This document shows positions 36,793 to 45,081 of a stretch of 64,000 nucleotides of DNA, piece after piece. Both the position numbers and the translations under genes were made by a program. Origin of the DNA: Rheinheimera mangrovi (lineage in GTDB: Bacteria > Pseudomonadota > Gammaproteobacteria > Enterobacterales > Alteromonadaceae); NCBI RefSeq assembly GCF_003990335.1, contig NZ_CP034683.1:1564501-1628500 (forward strand), in the 5' to 3' direction. The first letter of the stretch is position 1. The number at the start of each line of letters is the position of its first letter. The notes under the pieces are model-generated. The model ran no database searches, was not told the origin of the DNA, and saw only the letters and a list, made by a program, of their open reading frames with translations.

Positions 36793-37233
36793 ATGGCATT
36801 GGCGCAACTTCAACTGCTGGTCAAAGTACAGCAGGAAAAAGAAGATAAGTTACAGGCTCAATACAGAGCCGCACTACATAACTATCAGTCGATGCAACAA
36901 AAGTATCAGGGGCTGGCGGATTACCGTATCGAATACGTACAGCAAACCCAAAGCCGTGGTCAGGAAGGTATGGCAAGCCGGCAGTTTAATCAGTATTTAA
37001 ATTTCATCGGCAAACTTGATGCGGCTTTAACGGCGCAACAACAGTATGTGCAACAAGCCAAAGCCAATGCCGATCAGCGTTTAGCGCAATTGCTTGCGAT
37101 GCAAAAAAAGCGTAAGGCCATGGAAATATTAATTGAACGTGAGCTGACTGAGATACAGCGTAAGGCAGATAAACAGGAACAAAAAATGTTGGACGAAATT
37201 GCCACACAGCAATTTTTCCGCAGAGTCAGTTAA
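36793..37233 (+). CDS. fliJ: flagellar export protein FliJ
   Basis: This 146-aa protein is almost entirely two antiparallel coiled-coil helices rich in Gln, Lys and Glu (LLVKVQQEKEDKLQAQYR; KAMEILIERELTEIQRKADK). That is the FliJ stalk, which links the FliI ATPase ring to FlhA and activates the gate. It directly follows fliI. The C-terminal DEIATQQFFRR is typical. The assignment rests on coiled-coil character and position. Confidence 0.92.
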   Translation: MALAQLQLLVKVQQEKEDKLQAQYRAALHNYQSMQQKYQGLADYRIEYVQQTQSRGQEGMASRQFNQYLNFIGKLDAALTAQQQYVQQAKANADQRLAQLLAMQKKRKAMEILIERELTEIQRKADKQEQKMLDEIATQQFFRRVS

Positions 37234-37354
37234 GTGTGGCGCGTATTTTGTATGTCTTTTCTATTATGTCGTGCGTGAAGTGATTTTGTCTGCATTGAGC
37301 AGGCTAATAACAACAGCAGCAATTAAACGTCTTGCACCAGGACCGGAGTGACCG

Positions 37355-39493
37355 ATGGCTGAATTTTTATCAATGACACTGCTAAATGCTGAGCCTGTGC
37401 CAGCAGCAAAGCCACAAGTTATGCAGTCAAATGACGGAGCATCAGAACCTGATCAAAGTTTCGCTGCCACTCTGGCTACTGAAGTGAATGGGAAACACCC
37501 GGAAAAATCTGCAAAATCTTTAGCTAAAACGCGGCAGAATAATGCCTCCGACAGTGCCGATAGTAAAGGGGCTACTATTGGGCAAGGAACAACCTCCTCT
37601 GATGTGAAAAATGATAACCCCAAATCTGTGAGCTCCGCAGAGGTTGACGCCGTTGACGAAGACGTTCTGTTATCCGCAGGATCGGATTCAGGCTTAGTGC
37701 AGAATGACAAAGATGAAGCTGAGCAATCACACTGGTTAAACTTACTAGAAAAAGCAAAAAGTTTGCAGCAGCGCTTAAGCAAAACTGACTCTGATAATAA
37801 AGATGCTGCAAAAGAGGCCGCTGCTGTTTCTGCCGCTGTTGTCGTACAGGAAACGCTGACTACAACAGAGCACAATGACAAAGCTAAGGCTCAGACCATC
37901 TTAGATACTCAGAGCATCAGGTCAGACAAAGCAAAAACCGGCGAACAGAAAGATGGTTCCATTGTGCTGGATGAAAAGCTGTTGACGGATCAAGGTGATG
38001 TTTCACGCCTGACTGCTGAAGAATTAAAAGCGATAAAGTCGCTCGCTCAGACGGGCAACACTGTTGCAGGAAAAAACCAGACTGCTGATACGGCGTTAAA
38101 ACAAACAGCAACGTCAGAGCCTGAATTCGCTGTATCAGAAGCCAAAGAGAAAATTACAGCGACAGACAAGCTACAGTCAGGTGTGCAGAAAGATACAGGA
38201 CCTGATCAAAGCAAGACCACGGCTCATATCGAAAAACAGTTGAAAGCTATGGAGCAGACAGCACAAACTGCGCAGTCTGCTGAGGCGGAAAAGCCGCTAA
38301 AGGTTGCAACTGAAACAAATCTGGGGAATCAGGCAGAAAAACAACCCAAGGTTACAGCTGAAACCAGTCTGGGGAATCAGGCAGAAAAACAACCAAAGGT
38401 TACATCTGAAACCAGTCTGGTAAATCAGACAGCAAACCCAATAAAAGCAAAATCTGAAATAAAGCAGTTTAATCAGCCAGAAAAAACGCTACAGGCAATA
38501 ACAGAGACCGATAAGCTAAATCAGGCTGAACACGCAGCCGAAATGCCGGGATCTACAACAGCATCCAGCCAAACAATACTGCAGTCTGAGCCGGCGCGCG
38601 CAGTACCAAAAAGCAATGCAATAGTTACTCCTGACAGTAAGATTGTAACTGAATCTGAATCTGAAACAGTCATAACGCCAACAGTAATGGCAGAGCCAAA
38701 AGTCTCAGTGCAGGCACAAAGTGCAGCGGCATTAATTGCTCCTGCAGCACAACAAGCAAAAGCTCCGGCGACAGAAGCTAAAGTCACTACTGAAGAAGTA
38801 TTAAAGCAAGTCCAGTCTGGTGCACTGACAACGCAAGGAGAACAAGGCGCATCGTCCTCTTCTTCTGGCGAACCTTCGCAGCAGGGCTCAGCCGAAACTA
38901 TTTTGACTGTGACTGAACAACAAAAAGGCAGTCATACTCTGGCGACAGATACGAACTCATTTAGCAATCAGCTGAAATCCAGCCTGGAAAAAACCAGTCA
39001 GGCTATTTCAGTATCAGGCCGTGAAATGGTTTCCGAAGCTAGTCAAAAACAAGTCGATCAGTTGGGGCAGAAGCTGAATCTGATCCAGCCTGAAGCGTCG
39101 AATCAGTTAAAAGAAAAAATGCTGATGATGGTGAAAGACAAGGTGCACACCGCTGAAATTCGTTTAGACCCCTCCGAATTAGGCTCAATGCAGATCAAAA
39201 TTAATCTGCAGCAGGACCAAATGTCTGTGCAGTTTACGGTTCAGCAAGGCAATGCCAAAGAGCTGATGGAACAGCAAATGCCAAAACTAAAAGAATTATT
39301 GCAGCAGCAAGGCATTGAATTGAGTCAGGGATCGGTACAACAGCAAAACCAATCGTCTGCAGGTCAGGAAGGTGGACGTCGTGCAGCAGGTGGAAATAGT
39401 ACAGTTACGGCGTTGAACGCTTCTGACGAGACTGTTGATCCTGTGCTGTTGCCAACAAAAAACTCTGACCGCGTAGTGGATTATTACGCCTGA
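37355..39493 (+). CDS. fliK: flagellar hook-length control protein FliK
   Basis: This 712-aa FliK is long for the family (often 400-650). The first 550 residues are low-complexity, rich in Ala, Thr, Lys, Gln and Ser, and act as a molecular ruler. They include a 16-residue repeat encoded by 48-bp units. The conserved C-terminal switch domain is near 575-660: LKEKMLMMVKDKVHTAEIRL, DPSELGSMQIKI and KELMEQQMPKLKELLQQQGI. It switches export from hook to filament subunits via FlhB. A weak TGGCGCG-N4-TTGTA sequence upstream (about 37,238-37,253) could be a sigma-54 promoter, but its -12 GC is lost. Confidence 0.93.
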   Translation: MAEFLSMTLLNAEPVPAAKPQVMQSNDGASEPDQSFAATLATEVNGKHPEKSAKSLAKTRQNNASDSADSKGATIGQGTTSSDVKNDNPKSVSSAEVDAVDEDVLLSAGSDSGLVQNDKDEAEQSHWLNLLEKAKSLQQRLSKTDSDNKDAAKEAAAVSAAVVVQETLTTTEHNDKAKAQTILDTQSIRSDKAKTGEQKDGSIVLDEKLLTDQGDVSRLTAEELKAIKSLAQTGNTVAGKNQTADTALKQTATSEPEFAVSEAKEKITATDKLQSGVQKDTGPDQSKTTAHIEKQLKAMEQTAQTAQSAEAEKPLKVATETNLGNQAEKQPKVTAETSLGNQAEKQPKVTSETSLVNQTANPIKAKSEIKQFNQPEKTLQAITETDKLNQAEHAAEMPGSTTASSQTILQSEPARAVPKSNAIVTPDSKIVTESESETVITPTVMAEPKVSVQAQSAAALIAPAAQQAKAPATEAKVTTEEVLKQVQSGALTTQGEQGASSSSSGEPSQQGSAETILTVTEQQKGSHTLATDTNSFSNQLKSSLEKTSQAISVSGREMVSEASQKQVDQLGQKLNLIQPEASNQLKEKMLMMVKDKVHTAEIRLDPSELGSMQIKINLQQDQMSVQFTVQQGNAKELMEQQMPKLKELLQQQGIELSQGSVQQQNQSSAGQEGGRRAAGGNSTVTALNASDETVDPVLLPTKNSDRVVDYYA
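38300..38443 (+). repeat. three 48-bp tandem repeats inside fliK
   Basis: Units begin at 38300, 38348 and 38396 (AAGGTT(A/G)CA...CTGAAAC). Units 1 and 2 are nearly identical in their second half, and the third decays. They encode about 16 residues (KVTAETSLGNQAEKQP). Being in frame, they change protein length without a frameshift. Confidence 0.85.
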
Positions 39494-39653
39494 AAATACT
39501 TCAGGCATTGGGTCAATATTGCAATAAATGAGACTGTAGCTCTGTTGTATCAGTTCAGAAGGGTAGAAAAGCAGCAGATACACAGTTAGAGATTGCCTTT
39601 GATGAATGCCGAGGTCAATAATACGGCTTCATCACAGTGGATAAGGAATAAAA

Positions 39654-40181
39654 ATGGCTGCGGGTAAAGACTTAGAAATTGGTGAAGGCCATGCAAAGAA
39701 GAAAAAACTGATCATCATCATTGGTGGCGTTGTGGTGCTGGCCGTTGTTGCTGTCGTGGCGGTTTTTATGATGTCAGGTGGTTCAGCTGAACCTGCGCCT
39801 GCTGAAGCTGGAGCAGCTGAAACTGTGGTCGCGACAGATCCAAATGCTTTGGCTGCCAAAGGGACAGCTATGTATGTCAGTATGCCGCGGCCTTTTATTT
39901 TTAATGTACCAGGTGCAAGTAAAGACCGTCTGGTGCAGATTAAAGTGCAGTTGTTAGTACGTGGCAGTAATAATGAAGAAACAGCCAAAGTACATATTCC
40001 TCTGCTAGAAAGCACCTTGTTACGTATCTTCAGTGCCAGTAATGCTGAAGAGTTAATTACTGTTGAAGGTAAAGAAAATCTTAAGAAAAAGGCACTAAAA
40101 GAAGTGCAGGAAGCCTTAACTGGCGTGGCTGGCAGTGATGTAGTGGAAGAAGTACTGTTCACTGGCTTTGTGATGCAATAA
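39654..40181 (+). CDS. fliL: flagellar basal body-associated protein FliL
   Basis: This 175-aa protein has a single membrane helix (residues 19-41, LIIIIGGVVVLAVVAVVAVFM) after a short cytoplasmic Lys-rich segment. The periplasmic domain has the FliL blocks FIFNVPGASKDRLVQIKVQLLVR and LLESTLLRIFS. FliL surrounds and stabilises the stator. It begins the fliLMNOPQR-flhB run; fliM follows 12 bp after its stop. The 160 bp before it hold a TGGGTCAATATTGCA sequence resembling sigma-54, but the spacing is one base short. Confidence 0.93.
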   Translation: MAAGKDLEIGEGHAKKKKLIIIIGGVVVLAVVAVVAVFMMSGGSAEPAPAEAGAAETVVATDPNALAAKGTAMYVSMPRPFIFNVPGASKDRLVQIKVQLLVRGSNNEETAKVHIPLLESTLLRIFSASNAEELITVEGKENLKKKALKEVQEALTGVAGSDVVEEVLFTGFVMQ

Positions 40182-40193
40182 GAGAGCAACAGC

Positions 40194-41282
40194 TTGACTG
40201 ATTTATTGTCCCAGGACGAAATTGACGCGCTACTGCATGGTGTCGATGACGTAGAAGAAGAAGAGGTCGAGGATAGTGGCGACGGTCGCGGGCGGTCTGC
40301 GACTGAATATGACTTTTCCTCGCAGGATCGTATCGTACGTGGTCGTATGCCCACGCTCGAAATGGTTAATGAACGTTTTGCCCGTCATATGCGGATCAGT
40401 TTGTTTAATATGATGCGCCGTACCGCCGAAGTGTCAATTAACGGCGTGCAAATGATTAAATTTGGTGAATATGTTCACACCCTCTTTGTTCCAACCAGTC
40501 TGAACATGGTGCGGTTCCGTCCGTTAAAAGGCACAGGCTTGATTACCATGGAAGCCCGTCTGGTGTTTATTCTGGTGGACAACTTCTTTGGTGGTGATGG
40601 TCGCTATCATGCCAAAATTGAAGGCCGCGAATTTACTCCGACGGAACGCCGTATCATCCAGATGCTTTTAAAGCTTATCTTTGAAGATTACAAAGAAGCC
40701 TGGGCTCCTGTGATGGACGTGTCCTTTGAATACCTGGATTCAGAGGTCAACCCTGCTATGGCCAACATAGTCAGTCCAACAGAAGTGGTTGTTATTAGTT
40801 CATTCCACATTGAGCTGGACGGTGGTGGTGGTGACTTCCATGTAGCCCTGCCTTATTCAATGCTGGAACCTATCCGCGAATTGCTTGACGCTGGTGTCCA
40901 AAGTGATAAAGAAGATACTGACTTACGTTGGAGTAAAGCGCTGCGTGACGAAATTATGGATGTGAAAGTGGATCTGACGACCAAAATGCTGGATGTAGAG
41001 GTGACACTGGAACAACTGATGAATATGCAGGCTGGTGATATTATTCCGGTGGAAATGCCAGATCACATTACGGTATTAATTGAAGATTTACCTACCTATA
41101 GAGCCAAATTGGGACGCTCCCGCGACAATGTTGCCCTAAAAATTATTGAAAAAATTAAACGACCTGAATCCGTTAAATCAGAGATGCATGTGTTCACTAA
41201 GGGCGGACGTCGCCTGGACAGCGATGCAGATATCAGTGAGCTGGAAGCGGATTTAAACTTATCTGAACGTGTGGAGAGATAA
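40194..41282 (+). CDS. fliM: flagellar motor switch protein FliM
   Basis: This 362-aa protein starts at TTG (40194) behind AAGAGAG. The N-terminal LLSQDEIDALLHGV is the conserved CheY-P-binding peptide. The FliM middle domain contains NMMRRTAEVSI, FFGGDGRYHAKIEGREFTPTERR and GGGGDFHVALPYSMLEPIRE. The C-terminal SpoA domain (MLDVEVTLEQLMNMQAGDII) packs with FliN. It forms the C-ring that reverses rotation when CheY-P binds. Confidence 0.96.
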   Translation: MTDLLSQDEIDALLHGVDDVEEEEVEDSGDGRGRSATEYDFSSQDRIVRGRMPTLEMVNERFARHMRISLFNMMRRTAEVSINGVQMIKFGEYVHTLFVPTSLNMVRFRPLKGTGLITMEARLVFILVDNFFGGDGRYHAKIEGREFTPTERRIIQMLLKLIFEDYKEAWAPVMDVSFEYLDSEVNPAMANIVSPTEVVVISSFHIELDGGGGDFHVALPYSMLEPIRELLDAGVQSDKEDTDLRWSKALRDEIMDVKVDLTTKMLDVEVTLEQLMNMQAGDIIPVEMPDHITVLIEDLPTYRAKLGRSRDNVALKIIEKIKRPESVKSEMHVFTKGGRRLDSDADISELEADLNLSERVER

Positions 41283-41284
41283 TC

Positions 41285-41674
41285 ATGGCCAATGAACAAG
41301 ATACCATGGACGAATGGGCAGCAGCTTTAGCTGAAGCTGAAGGCAGCAGCGGAGCTTCTGCGGTTGAGCTGGACGAACTCAAAGAAGAACCCGCTCAACT
41401 GACCGTGGATGAGAAACGTAAACTGGATACTATTTTAGATATTCCAGTCACTATCTCAATGGAAGTAGGGCGAGCCAAAATCAGTATTCGTAATCTACTT
41501 CAATTAAATCAGGGGTCTGTGGTAGAGCTGGAACGCCTGGCCGGTGAGCCTCTGGATGTGCTTGTCAACGGTACACTAATAGCCCACGGTGAAGTGGTTG
41601 TGGTGAACGATAAGTTTGGTATTCGTCTGACGGACGTTATAAGTCAGATTGAACGTATCAAGAAGCTGCGCTAA
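41285..41674 (+). CDS. fliN: flagellar motor switch protein FliN
   Basis: This 129-aa FliN has an acidic N-terminus and a C-terminal SpoA domain, LDTILDIPVTISMEVGRAKI, NLLQLNQGSVVEL and RLAGEPLDVLVNG. It builds the lower C-ring with FliM and helps localise FliH-FliI. It starts 2 bp after fliM and its stop overlaps the fliO start by one base (TAATG). Confidence 0.96.
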   Translation: MANEQDTMDEWAAALAEAEGSSGASAVELDELKEEPAQLTVDEKRKLDTILDIPVTISMEVGRAKISIRNLLQLNQGSVVELERLAGEPLDVLVNGTLIAHGEVVVVNDKFGIRLTDVISQIERIKKLR

Positions 41675-42099
41675 TGCGGTTGTTGTCTGCAGCCATTTCA
41701 CTTAGTCCGGCCTTAGCTGTCGCAGAAACTGTCGCAACAGCCGTCAGCACTGCGCCAACAGCACAAGGCAATGGTATGAATGCCATGACCATTATGAATG
41801 TGTTTGGCTCTTTAATCATTGTACTGGGGTTATTGTTTGGTCTGGCCTGGTTGTATAAGAAGCTGGCGCTCAAACTACCGGGTTCCAGCCATATCAAAAT
41901 TGTCAGCTCTGTGATGCTCGGTCCCCGTGAACGCATTCTGGTGATTGAAGTGCAGGGAAAACAACGGGTGTTGGGTGTGACTTCTAATCAAATCAATATG
42001 TTGTTTGAATTAGACCAACCTTTAGTTGACGATCAGGTGGTGCCAGACTGGCGTACTCAGTTTCAGGCACTTCTACAAAAACAAAAGTCGAAACCTTAA
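41674..42099 (+). CDS. fliO: flagellar biosynthetic protein FliO
   Basis: This 141-aa inner-membrane protein may have a cleavable or hydrophobic N-terminus ([16 protein letters not shown]). A membrane helix follows near 39-60 ([22 protein letters not shown]). The cytoplasmic SpoA-like part has [20 protein letters not shown] and [15 protein letters not shown]. FliO assists FliP assembly in the export gate. It is coupled to fliN by TAATG and fliP starts at the base after its stop codon. Confidence 0.92.
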   Translation: MRLLSAAISLSPALAVAETVATAVSTAPTAQGNGMNAMTIMNVFGSLIIVLGLLFGLAWLYKKLALKLPGSSHIKIVSSVMLGPRERILVIEVQGKQRVLGVTSNQINMLFELDQPLVDDQVVPDWRTQFQALLQKQKSKP

Positions 42100-42100
42100 T

Positions 42101-42847
42101 ATGTGGCCATTACTTGCGCTAGTTTTATTATTTTTATCCCCTGATCTGCTAGCGCAGCAGGGGGGGGCTTTTTCTGCTTTATCTGTCACCACCAACCCGG
42201 ATGGTTCGCAGGACTATAGCGTAACACTGCAAGTTCTGGCAGTGATGACGGCCCTGAGTTTCCTGCCTGCCATGGTTATTATGATGACCTGCTTTACCCG
42301 CATTATCGTGGTATTGGCCATTTTACGTCAGGCCATAGGCCTTCAATCCTCCCCTTCGAACCAGGTATTAATTGGCATCACGGTCTTTATGACTTTTTTT
42401 ATCATGGCGCCTGTATTTGATGAAGTGAATCAAAAAGCGTTGCAACCTTATCTGGCAGAACAAATTACTTCAATTCAAGCCTTTGATGAAGCCATAAAGC
42501 CGATGAAGGCTTTTATGCTGCATCAAACCCGGATGAAAGATCTGGAAACTTTTGCTGAAATAGCAGGTACACCTAAGGTAGATAATGTAGCTGATTTACC
42601 TATTACTGTGGTGATCCCGGCTTTTGTTACCAGTGAATTGAAAACCGCTTTCCAGATTGGTTTTATGATTTTCATCCCTTTCCTGATTATTGATCTGGTC
42701 GTTGCAAGTATTCTGATGGCTATGGGTATGATGATGTTATCTCCCATGATTATTGCCTTGCCTTTTAAATTGATGATGTTTGTTTTGGTAGATGGCTGGT
42801 TGCTGGTGATGGGGACTTTAGCCACCAGCTACGGAGTGGGGACATGA
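42101..42847 (+). CDS. fliP: flagellar export gate protein FliP
   Basis: I start at the ATG at 42101, giving 248 aa and a signal peptide ([20 protein letters not shown]), as is usual for FliP. A longer frame from 42026 runs inside fliO. Family blocks are [20 protein letters not shown] and [20 protein letters not shown]. The C-terminal helices include [20 protein letters not shown]. Five FliP subunits form the core of the type III export channel. It ends overlapping the fliQ start (ATGA). Confidence 0.95.
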   Translation: MWPLLALVLLFLSPDLLAQQGGAFSALSVTTNPDGSQDYSVTLQVLAVMTALSFLPAMVIMMTCFTRIIVVLAILRQAIGLQSSPSNQVLIGITVFMTFFIMAPVFDEVNQKALQPYLAEQITSIQAFDEAIKPMKAFMLHQTRMKDLETFAEIAGTPKVDNVADLPITVVIPAFVTSELKTAFQIGFMIFIPFLIIDLVVASILMAMGMMMLSPMIIALPFKLMMFVLVDGWLLVMGTLATSYGVGT

Positions 42848-43113
42848 GTCCAGAGGTATTTGTTGATATATTAAGTGACGCACTTTGGCTGGTGATTTTA
42901 ATTGTCTCCATGGCTATTATTCCGTCACTGATCGTCGGTTTAATTGTGTCTATATTCCAGGCTGCAACTTCCATCAACGAACAAACCTTAAGCTTTTTAC
43001 CCCGTTTAATCGTCACTTTGTTGGCTCTTATGTATGGTGGTCATTGGTTAACTCAAACCATTATGGACTACACCGAGAAGCTCTATCTGAGCATTCCCAC
43101 GGTTATTAGCTAA
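42844..43113 (+). CDS. fliQ: flagellar export gate protein FliQ
   Basis: This 89-aa protein consists of two membrane helices (residues about 15-40 and 50-75) with the FliQ signature [20 protein letters not shown] followed by QTLSFLPRL. It wraps around the FliP/FliR pore. It is coupled by ATGA to fliP and by a one-base stop/start overlap to fliR. Confidence 0.95.
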   Translation: MSPEVFVDILSDALWLVILIVSMAIIPSLIVGLIVSIFQAATSINEQTLSFLPRLIVTLLALMYGGHWLTQTIMDYTEKLYLSIPTVIS

Positions 43114-43886
43114 TGGAATACCCACTACAGCAGTTACTTCAGGTTATTGCTGACTTTATGCTGCCATTTGCCCGAGTATCCGCCATGATGTTTATCATGG
43201 TAGCCTTTGGCGCCAAAAATATTCCCACCCGGGTCAAAGCCGCCTTTTGTGCAGCTTTTATCGTGATGATTATGCCTGTGGTACCACCGGTGAAAGACGT
43301 CAATCTGATGTCACTGAATCTTGTGCTGCAGATGATCCAACAAATTGTCATAGGGCTGGCTATAGGCCTTATTTCGCAGATTTTTGTGCAGGCTTTTGTC
43401 ACAGCTGGCCAAATTCTGGCTACTCAAACTGGCTTAGGTTTCGCTGCTATGGCGGACCCAGCTAACGGCGTATCAGTGCCAGCTATAGGTCAGTTTTACC
43501 TTATTTTGGCTACTCTGTTATTTTTGGTATACGACGGTCATCTGATTATGTTTCAGATGGTGGTGTTCAGCTTTGAATCTTTGCCTATTAATGGCCAGTG
43601 GATGGATGTGAATAAATACTGGCAGGTCGCCGAATTTGGCAGTTGGATTATTGCCACAGCGTTAGCCATCACATTGGCACCTGTGACTGCCATGCTGGTG
43701 GTTAATATTGCCTTTGGTGTGTTAACCCGAACCGCACCGCAGTTAAACATTTTTTCTATAGGTATGCCGATCAGCATGTTGTCAGGTTTATTAATCATGT
43801 GGCTGACCATGGACACTTTCTTATTTCATTTTAATCTGAACTGGCAGCATGGTATTGAATACACCTGCAAGCTGATTGGTTGTTAG
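43113..43886 (+). CDS. fliR: flagellar export gate protein FliR
   Basis: This 257-aa protein has about six hydrophobic segments. Family features include LPFARVSAMMFIMVAFGAKN with IPTRVKAAFCAAFIVMIMP, and TQTGLGFAAMADPANGVSVP. One FliR completes the export pore with FliP5 and FliQ4. It lies between fliQ and flhB in the standard order; flhB follows after 9 bp with a GGAG ribosome site. Confidence 0.95.
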   Translation: MEYPLQQLLQVIADFMLPFARVSAMMFIMVAFGAKNIPTRVKAAFCAAFIVMIMPVVPPVKDVNLMSLNLVLQMIQQIVIGLAIGLISQIFVQAFVTAGQILATQTGLGFAAMADPANGVSVPAIGQFYLILATLLFLVYDGHLIMFQMVVFSFESLPINGQWMDVNKYWQVAEFGSWIIATALAITLAPVTAMLVVNIAFGVLTRTAPQLNIFSIGMPISMLSGLLIMWLTMDTFLFHFNLNWQHGIEYTCKLIGC

Positions 43887-43895
43887 GAGTTACTG

Positions 43896-45023
43896 ATGGC
43901 AAGCTCAGGTCAGGAAAAAACCGAAGAACCCACCAGTAAAAAGCTGGACGATACCCGAAAGAAAGGTCAGGTTGCGCGTTCACGCGATCTGTCAACTTTT
44001 AGCGTATTGGTGGGTAGCAGTGCTGGTATTTTAATTTTCGGCAAAGAGATAGCAGGTTCAGTACTGGAGGTTTGTCGTCGTTTACTGTCGCTGGATGAGA
44101 AAGATATTTTTAATCCTTATTCAATGTTCTCTGTCTGGGAAGATGCATTAATTGAATTGTTTCCCGGTTTACTGAAGTTTTTCCTGCTGATCCTGCTGGC
44201 TGCTTATGTGGGCAGCGTGCTTGTTGGCGGTTATAACTTCACCTGGCAAGCGGTTGGCTTCAAGTTTAGCAAACTGAATCCACTGACAGGCATCAAACGG
44301 ATGTTTGGTATGCAGGCTATGGTAGAACTGATTAAAAGTATCGCCAAAGTATTGGTTATTGGTGGTTTAACTTTTGCGCTGCTCTCTACCTTCTTTGACG
44401 ACATTATGGCCTTATCCCTGATGACGAATCCGGAGGATATTTTTGCCTCAGCGGAAATTCTTGCCTGGGTGTTTTTTGGTATTTGCTTCAGCGTTATTGT
44501 TATCGCTGCCATTGATGCACCCTATCAGATGTGGAAACACCACAAAGAACTAAAAATGACGCTGCAGGAAGTCAAAGACGAATACAAAAATTCAGAGGGT
44601 GATCCCAGGGTGAAAAGCCGTATTCGTAGTTTGCAGTATCAGGCTGCAAGGCGTCGAATGATAGCCGCAGTGCCTACAGCTGACGTGGTGGTCACCAACC
44701 CGACCCACTTTGCAGTGGCCCTGAAGTACGATCAGGCCAAGTTCCGGGCTCCTGTGGTGGTGGCAAAAGGGGCAGATGAAGTCGCGCTTTATATTCGTCG
44801 TTTAGCCGAAGAAAACAAAGTTCCGGTGCTAGAGTCACCGGCTTTAGCCCGTTCTATTTTTTACACCACTGAGCTGGATCATCCTATTCCTGAGCAGTTA
44901 TTTGCGGCTGTTGCCCAGGTTCTGGCTTATGTCTATCAGTTGAACATGTATAAAAAAGGCAAGGGAAAACGGCCGAAAAATCTGGCGAGAGACTTACCTA
45001 TTCCAGAAGATTATCGCCATTAA
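43896..45023 (+). CDS. flhB: flagellar export switch protein FlhB
   Basis: This 375-aa protein starts SSGQEKTEEPTSKKLDDTRK, the FlhB signature. Four membrane helices lie between about 30 and 210. The cytoplasmic domain has the autocleavage site NPTH (VVVTNPTHFAVAL, near 268-271), the key to the substrate switch that FliK triggers. The C-terminal ARSIFYTTELDHPIPEQLF is typical. The N-P-T-H residues are intact. Confidence 0.96.
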   Translation: MASSGQEKTEEPTSKKLDDTRKKGQVARSRDLSTFSVLVGSSAGILIFGKEIAGSVLEVCRRLLSLDEKDIFNPYSMFSVWEDALIELFPGLLKFFLLILLAAYVGSVLVGGYNFTWQAVGFKFSKLNPLTGIKRMFGMQAMVELIKSIAKVLVIGGLTFALLSTFFDDIMALSLMTNPEDIFASAEILAWVFFGICFSVIVIAAIDAPYQMWKHHKELKMTLQEVKDEYKNSEGDPRVKSRIRSLQYQAARRRMIAAVPTADVVVTNPTHFAVALKYDQAKFRAPVVVAKGADEVALYIRRLAEENKVPVLESPALARSIFYTTELDHPIPEQLFAAVAQVLAYVYQLNMYKKGKGKRPKNLARDLPIPEDYRH

Positions 45024-45081
45024 AATTGTGGAACAGTTTTTGTATAACAGCCTGTAGCGTCAGTAATTTGTCAGGCTTTTT

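Noticed and set aside
37238..37253. Sigma-54 promoter upstream of fliK
   Set aside because: TGGCGCGTATTTTGTA has the -24 part, but the -12 GC is GT. This is too weak to list as a site.
37453..37881. 142-aa minus-strand ORF inside fliK
   Set aside because: It is antisense to the low-complexity part of fliK, with Ser/Cys-rich shadow composition and no family.
38300..38443. CRISPR-like repeat array
   Set aside because: The repeats are directly adjacent, in frame and coding in fliK, with no spacers.
39632..40354. 240-aa minus-strand ORF across fliL/fliM
   Set aside because: It is antisense to two secure flagellar genes, Ser/Thr-rich, with no recognisable domain or ribosome site.
45028..45045. 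Sigma-54 promoter upstream of flhA
   Set aside because: TGGAACAGTTTTTGTA likewise lacks the -12 C, so it is left as a remark in the flhA entry.
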